From NCBI RefSeq assembly GCF_014839805.1, contig NC_051134.1, positions 7,719,170 to 7,783,169 on the forward strand: 64,000 nucleotides of DNA, in the 5' to 3' direction. A program made the translations under genes and the position numbers. Source of the DNA: Manduca sexta (Eukaryota; Arthropoda; Insecta; Lepidoptera; Sphingidae). This document shows, piece after piece, positions 22,901 to 34,900 of this stretch. How positions within the stretch are numbered: position 1 is the stretch's first letter; the number at the start of each line of letters is the position of its first letter. The notes under the pieces were generated by a model that was given only the letters and a program-made list of their open reading frames with translations, was not told the DNA's origin and ran no database searches.

Positions 22901-25900
22901 NNNNNNNNNNNNNNNNNNNNNNNNNNNNNNNNNNNNNNNNNNNNNNNNNNNNNNNNNNNNNNNNNNNNNNNNNNNNNNNNNNNNNNNNNNNNNNNNNNNN
23001 NNNNNNNNNNNNNNNNNNNNNNNNNNNNNNNNNNNNNNNNNNNNNNNNNNNNNNNNNNNNNNNNNNNNNNNNNNNNNNNNNNNNNNNNNNNNNNNNNNNN
23101 NNNNNNNNNNNNNNNNNNNNNNNNNNNNNNNNNNNNNNNNTGTTTATATTTCGTTATTCTTACATGATCACCCACATTGAACGTAGGTAACATAATTTTA
23201 GCAGGTTTTTCAGATTTTTCATACAAATTAGTCCAAACTGTCATTATATTATTAGAATTAACATCTGAAGGACACATTTTGATACTAGAATGAAAACTGT
23301 AATTGTAGGAGTGTATCAAATCCTGCAAAATGTCAATATATTTATGAGTATTCTTATGTGTGAAATAACGCCACATCTTCATTTTAAGCGTTCTTTGAAA
23401 TCTTTCTACAATACTTGCTTTGATATCGGGATTGTTTGTTGTATAATAATTAATATTTTTTGTTTTGAAGTATCTTTGTACATCTTTTGAAACAAATTCA
23501 GTGCCTTTGTCAGATTGTATGTGAGTAGGTGTTGTGTCAGCTTCTTCAAATATACTTTCGAAACACTTTTTGATTGTATCTGAATTTTTCTTTTTCAAGG
23601 GCCTAGCATATGCATATTTGCTGAAAACGTCAATAACACAAAGAATGTAGTTATAACCTTTATTTTCTTTAGAATAAGTCCGCATATCACTTAAGTCAGC
23701 TTGCCATAGTTCATTTAGGTTAGATAAAATGTATTTATTTCGTGGGAATTTTCTATGTACAGGCTTGTGGAGAGTGTATGTTTCTTGGGTTCGCAACCAA
23801 TTTTTAACGTCGTCCTTTTCATTTTACCTTTCATGGCTCTTGATAATTTGTCAATACAACTGTATCCAGCTGGATGTGATACATCATAATAAATTTGATT
23901 TAATTTTAATAAGGGGTCCATTTTTCCCAGTCTATCTTTTTCTTAATTTTATTTGTGTGTTTATCTTCACTTTTGGTGTAAAATATTCCTCTGGCTTCGT
24001 TGGAAACTGTTCTTCGATGTCCTTCTGAAGTTGAGTTATATAGTCACGTCTTTTCGGATTTCCTATATAAGTTAAAGGTATTTTTAAATCCTTTAACGCT
24101 TCAGCAAATTTTTCCAACCAATCGGGTCGTTGTTTTTAATGGTCTCAGTATGTCGCTTACTAAATCGATAATATTACTACCAGGAATTATTTCATTATCT
24201 ACAATGACTGTACCATCGTCATTCCAAAATATTTTGTTTTATGTAGTGACACCGAATTCAATAACAACTCACCCTTTTTACATAAGTTTTGGTATCAAAC
24301 TAAGAATATGTTTTTGTTTGAAAGACGATTTTTTTTCAATTGCAGAACTCTCTTGTCGCTTCTCTTCTTCACTCAATGTCTGACTGACAACTAGATCTTT
24401 ATTCTTGATATCATTAGTTATATTAAATTTTTTCCAACTTTCGGCTGTGGGATCGTTGCTATCAACATTGGAAGTAATTATAGGAAGTTCAATCGGTCGA
24501 CGATCTTCTTCCATGAAATGAAGATATCTTTGTAAGACTTGTAAGTACAATTTACACTTTTTTCGATCATCCATCTTACTATTCAGTATATTTTCCATTT
24601 CACTATCCAAACGAGAGGTAGGATTTTCATTCTTCTTTTGATTCAATTTATCTATTAAACTTTGTTCAACCAGCAACATTTTCTTTGCATGTTCCATTTT
24701 AAACTAGTCCGCTTATTAATCCACTCAAAATAGAACCCAATATAATCGGTAGAAAAGCGCCACCTTCTTGAACTATTATATTCTTTCTAATTTTATTTGT
24801 ACCTTTACGTACCAATTTTCGAAGTAGATTTTTATACTTTTTTAGTTTATTTTTTGATTTTATGCTCAAGTTTTACATTTCCTTGTAGGACATTATGAAT
24901 ACATTCACAAATAAAATTAATTTCGTTTTCGTTACAGGCTTTTAAAAGAGCTTGTTGATGTTTTGGTTTGAGTTTATAAAGAGCGCTTAACAAATCCTTA
25001 TGCGTCTTGAGACGTCGATCCATCATTTGTAAATGAGAGATATCTGTTGACTCTTGAGATATTTAAACTCTTTTGTAGGGATGTACACTACACAATGACC
25101 ATCAAATGGAAATATTTTAGATTTAATTCTACACATATCATTAGTGTCTTGTTTCAGATCTATCATCAAATAACCATGTGCTTCTTTAGTAGCATCCCTA
25201 TAGGAGTCTTCGATGAATTTACTATTTTCTGGCGATACTTGTCGTGCTAAGTAACGGATTTGAGTCTTATCACGTGGGTTTTTAAAATAAATGATATAGC
25301 TTGAATTCAAAGAAATGTCTCTTTGACCTTTACCCTGATGAAATAAATTTTGAGTAATGTAAAAAACACTTAAGTTCCTATGGTGACTGCCTTTAGTAAA
25401 TATGTCAACAATGCGACCATCTGATTCCCTCATGAGATCGTCGATGATAATAAGGTTGGCTTCCTTTCCATCAAACATATTCATATCTGGTATACCTTGA
25501 TAATAATTTACATCCGGTAAATTATATAAAGGTTGCATTTCATCAAAACACCAAGTTATTTGATGGAAATTAATGTTGCATACATCATTAATATATTTAA
25601 TAAAGTGTGTAACAAATTGTGACTTTCCACACCCACTCGGACCTGCGACTATGGCAGTAAAGGATGATAAAAATGGAACATTTTAAACACACGTGTAAAC
25701 TCGAAAAGAGCTCACGAATAAATACAACAAGGAGTTAGATTAAATGCTTTATATTTGTTTTATTTTATATGAAAAATGACTCTACCAGTACTTCAAACAA
25801 TAAACACCATTAAAACTGAATTACAATTAACTTAATACCAACACATATTTACAAATTGTAATTTTACTCGATATTAACAAATAAAATATTTTTTTTCAAA

Positions 25901-28900
25901 TTTAGATTGTGATAAAGTAAAAATACGTACATTATAAAGTTAGGATTATAAATAATTTGAAACTAATAAACACACATGCATTCGGTAACATACACATCTT
26001 TTATGGTACAGAAATTGTTAATAAAATCAAATGTCCTTTATTTTATAATGACCCCATGCTAGAGTGTCAGTTGAATTTTCTAATAAATAACGTTTTGTGT
26101 CATTATGTGATAAAGATATCTTATTGATTTTTTGGGTGTATATGGAATGTTTTATTGATTTAAACCTTAACATTTCATTATATTGTGTTTTCTTGTCATA
26201 TAGACATGATTTATAATCCGTAAGACAAAATTTTTTTGTAACATTTTTATTTATACCTTTTGCTTTACATATAGATATATCTTGCACATCCATTGCATAC
26301 ATTTTTGAACGAAGACCTACAAACTCTTTGAAAATTTTACCGTTGTTTTCATCTTTGAAAAACCTAATCGCTTTTATTCAATAATGGTAAACCATATTCA
26401 TTATTTGGTGGATAGTCGGATGTATCAAAGTAGTTTGCTAAATCAGTTTTAATATCAGCATAGAAGTTTTCTGTAAATATTTGATATATTAAACTATCGG
26501 TGTCAGTATAAAGTAATTTAAGTTTGTCTTGATATTTAACTTTCATGTAATCGTAATGAAAATCATATAGTAATGTTTTTGATAGATCCAAAATACAGAA
26601 ACCGAGATAAATTGGTTTATTATAGACAACCTTGGTTTTATTTAATTGTACTGCAACTAAGCTTTCTGAGAATATGGATACACTGTGAAACTCAGGTCTT
26701 GCTATTAAAGATTGAGCGCCTTCGGTTTTACCACGATTTAACCAGTGATTTACTAGTTTTACATTAACTCGTTTTCTTACATTTTCCATTGTTTTACCAA
26801 ATACGGAATTATTCATAAGTTTGAAAAAATCTTTCTCAAAATCTGAAGTAGCTAACGAACGCATATGAGTGTTCAAATCTATGTAACTTTTTAACCATGT
26901 GGATTGTTCAAATTTAAGTATTCTGTGAATTTTAACTAATCTGAGACCTTTCCTTAAACATTGCTTAAGGTTTCTATAATGGATGACATAATTTTTTTTA
27001 TCATTTAGATTTGGGATCAGTTTCTTATCTCTGCTACTTCCTAAACACACATTTTCCGGGCAAAATGGAAAATCTGAATGAAAATTATGTAAATCATTTG
27101 AATATTCTAAATCTACTTCTAAAATAAAACCATATTGAGCATCATCGGCGACATTAAAGTCTGTCTTTATGTCTACCCATTCAAATTTACCGGTTGGGAG
27201 ACATTGGGACATAGCCCAACCATATAGGTTATTTGCATCTAAATACATAAGAAACGAAGATGGTTTGTCTAAATCATATTCCGACATAAACATGTTATTT
27301 GCTATTGCGTGTCTGTTACTACATTGCGATATACCACCCCGAATATTATTGGCTATAAACGTTATCTTATCGATATCTGTTAACAGCTCTAAATTAATTT
27401 TAGTAAATATTAACATAGCATCCCAACTTAATCCAGGTGCTGTATAATAGTGGGCAGGATCTAATCCGTATGTTTTAAGACAAACATCTCTAAAATTTTC
27501 AAATATGTCCGCTAGTAATAAAACATCCGTTTTAAATAAAGATCGGAATAATCACCCATGTCTTTACAATTGAAATGATTCCATACATCTTGTGCATGAA
27601 GGTAATCATTTTCTGTAATGTGACTATCATTTAAAGAACTATAAAATTTATCGCGAGTAGGAAGATGGGTTATTTTTAAAGAATCAAATGAAGTCATATA
27701 TTCGTATGGATAAACACCTTTTCTTATTAAACGTTTAAAATCTTCTTCATGTGGATATTTTAATTTTAGTTCATTAAATTGTTTAGGTAATAAGTTCTGA
27801 GCTAATTTATCAAGACTACTGGACATAAATTTAAAAGAGTCAAGAAATCTTAATTTCAAAATTCTATTATTGATTTGTAAAACTTTAGAAAACGAAATAT
27901 ATTTTTCCTTATTCTCAGGAATAAGTTCAATATCACCTTTATCAAAATTAAGACCATGCACTATAAAATGAGCATCATAATTACTTAAATTATGAAAAAA
28001 TACTGGAACAAAATTAGGTGCTTTGTATTTCTTTGAGCACAATGCATGAGCAACTCCTTCATAAGCACCAGTGTGGAAATTATATGATATTGTAGTATCT
28101 CCGTTTAATTTGTTGCTACAAATATAACATGACTCACTTTGACTAATATTTATTTTATCTTCATCGTTTAATGGTAATGGAGATTTAACAAAAGTATTTT
28201 TATTACAAATATTTTCTAAATCTTTTTAATTAATTGCATAAATTTTAGTGCGCAATCCTTTCCGGTATACGATCTATATACTGAAAAATTGTCATTATAA
28301 GAACATTTGATATAATAGCCAAAACTATACATTTCGTGTTTTTGAACATTAGCAGTTGATGATTGATTTGGGTTATTAAAACAACCCTCTATTGGATTTA
28401 AGAATGCTTCAAAGTCAGCATATATTACAAATGGTACTCTTAATTTACGTTCAAAGTTATTGAATGAAATTTGGTTTGATGGGATTAATTCATTAAACCA
28501 GTTTCTTTTTCTATCGTTTTCCGATGGCAAACTTGTGCACACGTTAAAACAGTCATTTTCTTGGTGACGTTTTAAATTATCTAATGATGTAAATTTTAAT
28601 AAACAACCATCACAAATATGAACTGCATGTTCAGAGGTTGATAATTGTTTAGATAATAATCTCGAGAGGTTTTGATAAAACAATAATGACCTTTGGTACC
28701 TTGAGATATGTACAATAAGTTTAAATGAGTCGTTTTTCTATGTTTCGTGAAATGTAATGGTCCTACAATTTTATTAGTTTTGTTTAATGAATCATAATGC
28801 AATCCGAAAACATTAATACTCATATTATTTAATTTCTCAAACTTATTAATGTCATTAATTTTAACAGGAAACGAGATATTATCAAAATTTAACTTGTTTT

Positions 28901-31900
28901 TATGTATTATATAAGATGATACCCTGTTGGAGCTATGAGTAGCTGGATACAATCCTGACAATACTGCCCAACGGAAGCATTCATGATCATTATTTTGAAC
29001 ATTAATAACAGCTTTTTTATATTTTATATCTAATGGTAAATCTATATATGAAGATCCACGTAATGGGTTAAATTTGTTAACATTTATGTCCAAGTGATTT
29101 ATTTTAACTAAACTCCATCCACTACCCTTTTTTCAAAATTTGTCATTTTGTTAGTTATTTCGGTAAATATTGATGAGAAAATAATATCTTTATCATCCCC
29201 TTGACAAAAAGATAATTAGATATCTGAAAGTCAAAAGTATTACGTAGATTTTTGTTTCTTGTATAAAGTTAGCATTGAGAATAAAATTAACTTTTACAAC
29301 AGAGTGTTCAAGGATAGATCGTTCTAGTAGTTTATACATAACGCTTGTAATATTTTTCAAAAATAATTCAGGTGTTTCAAACAAATGGTCTGAAATGAAA
29401 TTAGATTTCACTCTGTATGTAACAAGTCTATTACCGAAAGCACTATCAATCAATTGAACATTAGAAAAATCATTATCCCTTCTGATTACATTATTTTTAT
29501 GTGTATTGCTCTTTACGTGGTTGGTCAGATATTGTTTTAACACATGTACTTGACAGTGAGGACATTCAATTTTATCATCAAATTCTGTACTTACAGTATT
29601 TTTGTTGATGATGATAATGTCGATGGGGCTACAAGGAGAAGCTTTTTCTTCCTCTTTATTTCCTCTTCACTGAGTAACGTCGACGCTGATCTCTTCCTGC
29701 TGCCATCTCCTTTCTGAATAGTTCTGAATGACAAAGAAAATAATTAATAACTTTATTAACAAACAAAAAACAAAATATTGCAATTGATCTAATATCTAAA
29801 TACTAACATTTTTGTTATTCACATTGTGAACAATATGCTTTCATGGGTAATACACCATCAATGACGTCTTCATTTCCGATTTTATGTCCATCACATGGAG
29901 TGTAATAGGGAGAAATATCAGGGTCTCTTAGCATTGTCTCTGGTAAAACATTTTGTATATACCAAAACCTTATAAAATGATGATATTTTTGTAAAATAAT
30001 ATTTTTGCTAAAACCCGCAATCTCACTCTGGGATAAACTACAAATATCAAGCGAGCGGTACATTTTCGTTGTACTCCAATGTTAAAAATATAAACGGAAG
30101 AAACACGTGAAATGATTGTGAAAGACGTCCCAACCGTTATAAATACTTGGAATGTATCCCTCTTCATGGATTTTCAAAACATGTTACAACTAGTCTTAAC
30201 ATATTTAAAAAATATTGTACTCACGTTTCGACTTGTGTTTGTTCCATTTTATCACAGAGCTCGTAAAGTTCTTCGTCATATTGCGATGACATCAATTCCA
30301 TTGATTCGATGTTTTCGACAAGTTCGACGAGTTCCATGTTGTATAAATCACAGCTCAATGCATCCATGATGGGAAATGACTTAGCGATGTGTAGTTTAAA
30401 AATTAGTTCAGACCTTATATACTACCTAAACAATTTACTTTACAACTCTCTTAAATGTTTATGAAAAAAGTATTCAATTAGTTCCAAACATGTTTTAACG
30501 GTTCCCAATTACTTTACAATCGTAAGCTTGACTTGACTTGACAAATATTAAAAGAATCATAAGTATTTACAATAATTATACTTAGCACTAGCACAAAGAG
30601 TTCAAAATGCAAATAGATGAGTAACTTAAAACACTGTTTTTTACAATACAATCTAAATTATTAAAATATTTAAGTCTAGCAATCGCAAAAATACAATGAT
30701 AGGTTTCTTAGAACAAAGTATAATATCTAAATGAAATCAATTATTTTTTTCACACGAAGAACATTTCAAAGTTATTAAGTTATAAAAAAAAAGTTTATGC
30801 ACTGGCACTACACACTGACACTTTTTTCATTTGTCTGTATCTATTGTATATTTAACACAATCGTCCTTACTAGCCAACTGTTTAGTAATATTGTATATGG
30901 TGTCCTTTACGGTTTGCAGGTTCTTATCACAGTCACTTTCTGCGTAATATTTAAGTCGCACTTCAGCGTGTTTCCACTGTTCCATCGTTGCAATATTTTT
31001 TATTTTATTAACGTCGTAAATTTCAATTTTAATCAGGTGTGATGCATGTGTGCCGTCGTCGCTGTTAGATTTGATGTACGAAATGCCACCACCACTCGTC
31101 GATCGACCAACACTGGATGACTTTTTCGTATTCGTCTTTTTCTTCTTTGGTTTTTCGAAAAAAGTCATCGATGTTGTTAAATTCGTTCGATCTTTTATTG
31201 GCTATGATCGCCTTTTTGACTTTGGCTGCGAGGGTCCCTTCTTCGTCACTAGGTTCGTCGTTTTCATCAGCGTAATAATAACTCTTGAAAGTATTTTCAG
31301 AAAACTGTAATAAAAATTAATAAAAATGTTTTAGTTATCAGTTAAGTAAGTAGTATGTGATAAATACGTATAGGTATGCTAAGTATAAATGTACAAGTTA
31401 ATAACAATGATAAATTAATAAGAGATCGAAGACAGCTAAAATGTATTAACCTCGTGGACAACACATATAATAAACAATTAATTAAACATCTAGTTGGTTA
31501 TAACAACGTTAGGTCAAAGTATAAAAAGGTACTTACATTCATTTTTGTAACAGTTTCACTATTTTAACACTTCACTATTACACTTAACTGGAGATCTCGC
31601 TCGGAACAGAGCACAGAGTGGAATACGATACCATGTGATTTTGAGTCGGTCTTTTATATGGAGAGCGAGTATTGTTTCCTTACAGACAAGACTAAACATG
31701 TTTCCAACTTTCACCATAAATTTTATATTGAATACGTATTATTCGGAAATGGGAATAATAGAGACGAGACCTATTGTTAAAAATAATAGAGAAGTAGTAA
31801 ATCATTGATAAAATATAGTTACCACCCGTGGCAACAATGAGAGGATGCAAAGGTTTTGTACCTAGAATTTGGGTAATGTATTATGTATGACAAACAATTG

Positions 31901-34900
31901 ATTGATTTATCTTTCACAAACAATGGCCATAATGTGTAAAGGGTCAGTATTGAGTAATTGTAAACGGTTATTAAGTAGAAATACGATACAAAGACCTTAG
32001 CGTTTTTCAATAAAAAGGATCGCTGATAGAAAGTAGAAAGACAAAAGCATAAGGAAACAAAGGGAACAGGTCCAAGCTTGAAAATGAGCCGTAGAGCATG
32101 AGTAAAGTTAATGCATCACTCCATTCGCGGGTGATATAAATGCAATCCGCGTACGTTGGTAATGAAATCCACGGTAAACTTCGACGTAACATGCGGGCGG
32201 TACAAGAGTAATCCGCGGACGGTATCATTGAAAGTCGCGGCCGATAACAATTATAATTCGCGGGCGGTATAATTTTAATTCGCGGGCGCTATCATTTTAA
32301 TTCGCGGTCGGTATTATTTTAATTCGCGGTTGATATCATTTTAATTCGCGGTCGGTATTATTTTAATTCGCGGTTGATATGAATTTAATTCGCGGTTGAT
32401 ATCAATTTAATTCGCGGATAGTATGGTGGCCCGGCCCTGGAGCAGGCCGCGGACCCCCCGTGGCTGGGGGCGCGGGGTGGCTTCGCAGGTGCTCGGGTAT
32501 CGGTGAATCCCTTACTACTATCTGATGGTAAGTGGAGTGGGGTCCAATAGAAAGTTGACTGACGTGAGATGATTACCCCTTGGCAGTCGACACAATTTTG
32601 TCGTCCTGTTGAAACCGGATATACACCGGCTGATCCTGACACGTGACACACTTACGTGGGCCACTATGGCGGGTTTTAACTCTTTGTGTACGATGGTTTC
32701 CACCCGGGCGGATATAAAATATATCCAACCACCAGCGAGATTTTATTAGGTATAACAGATATTACTTAAAGGTCGTCGGTTTACGTCTGCGAGTCCATCC
32801 GGGTAGGTCTATGTATGCCTCAGTCTCTTAGCCAAATACTGTTGTTTCTTGAAGGGCATTGTAGTCTATAGCCTCCCACAATTTTTATTTTCATTTGCCA
32901 CTTTCAAAATTTTAGTGGATCCGGTGGCCGACCTGCAGCAAAATGACTACCACATTCCGAGAAACATGCTGAGCTTCTTAAAATATTATTTGCCTACATT
33001 GATAGGTGAAGTTAAGCCCACGTTTTAGTTCTCTACTATCAAAACCAGTGTGCTTAGTGCGAGTTCCTTATACGCTACCGAGTAACTTTACCATCGCGCA
33101 AATCGAGCAAACGCTACTCACGGTGTAACGCGACTATTCGTGAGTGCGAGTTACACACATGGTTGTCGAATCGAATAACGTTTACTGGCCGTGATGCGCG
33201 TTAGTTTTTTTTGTTATGTTGGCAGTATCAAGTGCCTTTGTGATGAATCGATTAAATTAAATAGGTATATTGTTTGCATATGCTATACGAGTAGTTTTTG
33301 TACTTCCAAAGTGGCCGGGTTACGCGGCGCGCCGCTTGTCAATTGTCAAAACAAACTTTGAAATTTTGTGTTGGAATTTTTGGTGTAAGAATATTTGTTA
33401 CAAACTCGAGATTTATAATTAAAATACAAACAAAATGAAAAAAATCGACATCAGTTTGACTTGTTAGTAACATATTTTATGGAAGTGTAAGTAAGTTGGG
33501 TATATTAAACCTACATAATAATTTTATTATAGAATGCATGAAATTGAGTTTACGTTTGGGATTGTGTTTTTTTATTGGTAGGCATAGAGACCTCAGTAAG
33601 CCAACATACAATGCTAGGGGTAGGATGATAACTATTCAAAACTGGGAGGAGCTGACATCCCTGCTTAACAGTGATGGTAATGGCGATAATAAAACTACAG
33701 AAAAGTGGAAAAAAGTGCAATTTTAATATTAACGTCATTGTGTGTTGGCAAAGGTTTATTTGTGATTAAACGTTATTAAGTTTTCGTTAATATTATTAAC
33801 TAGCTTCCGCTCGCAGCTTCGCCCGCGTGGATTTCGGACTTCAAAAATGGAGGAGGTGCTCAATTTGTCGGGATGTTTTTTTAATGTATGGTGGTATGCA
33901 GGTGGTCCGATTGTCCGGTCAGGGTCTGATGATGGGATCCTGGTGAAATCGAAGGAAGCTTATAGCATGATTCAGTATTCACGCGTGATGGCTTATTATT
34001 AGCGTATTTCATGTATAACTTTGGTGTTTCTATACCAATTTCTTTGATTCTTTTTTATGGAATATTTAATAATGTTAACTTTTTTAATTAGGGATGACTG
34101 AGAGTGTTATAAACGTAAGAGTAGACAAATATAATGAGAAAGCTTCGAACTGCTAAGCTATCGGGAGTTACACGTGTTATTGTGAGTCAACCATAAAAGA
34201 TAGACATATGCTGTTGTGGGATATTTTTTACATAATTTTAAGGAGAACATTTCCGTCATACATGATTTCTGCGTAGCTTTAACCATTAAGGTTGCACACG
34301 CGACGGAAGCTTAAAAAATGGAGTAACTTCTCCCGTTTTCCCAACATTTCCCTTCACTGCTCTGCTCCTATTAATTGTAGCGTGATGAAAAGTATACTAT
34401 AACCAGCACAGGAGTATGACAAATAATTGTACCAAGTTTCGTTAAAATCCGTCGAGTGGTTTTTGTTTCTATAACGGTTATACAGACAGACAGACAGACA
34501 GACAGACAAAAATTTTACTAATTGCATTTTTGGCATCAGTATCGATCCCTAATCACCCCCTGATAGTTATTTTGGAAATATATTTCATGTACAGAATTGA
34601 CCTCCCTACAGATTTATTATAAGTATAGATATAGATTACTGCATCCTAAAGGTATGGAGTAACTTTAAAAATAATAAGTATAAAAAGGCTGCTCAATTAC
34701 ATAGAGCTCAATGTACTGACATGACGGTGGGCCTGCAGTCTATGCAAAACTGACTGAGGCAAGGCAATATCTTTTTCTAACTTCTGTGTCCGTGAGATCA
34801 TTTAGTGAATTTTAAGCATTGCGGGTCCTTGCCGAAAATTCGAAGTGTTATTACGTTCATCTTGAGCCCCAGCACTCATAAGCATCCTCCAAGCAAAAAA

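Larger units (their letters stand above)
20571..32519 (-). mobile_element. Polinton/Maverick DNA transposon
   Basis: An 11.95-kb element including a 500-bp assembly gap, flanked by ATCTGA duplications. Terminal inverted repeats of about 2.0 kb begin AGTAGTAAGGG. Between them, all on the minus strand, lie remains of polymerase B, a packaging ATPase, a small GG-motif protein, a conserved 'GSNI' protein and a retroviral-type integrase, which is the diagnostic Polinton set. No double-jelly-roll capsid, penton or adenovirus-type protease was found. Nearly all long frames are broken. It sits in intron 1 of P1. Confidence 0.95.
30478..32519 (-). repeat. Polinton right terminal inverted repeat
   Basis: Reverse complement of 20571-22582. 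It ends CCCTTACTACT against the ATCTGA duplication. It carries the better preserved copy of the terminal-repeat gene. Confidence 0.92.

Noticed and set aside
20571..32519. Integrated adenovirus-like or other free virus
   Set aside because: Retroviral-type integrase, 6-bp duplication and long terminal repeats identify a Polinton; no capsid genes are present.
34490..34508. CAGA microsatellite as a regulatory element
   Set aside because: A common tail-adjacent simple repeat in insect transposon remnants.
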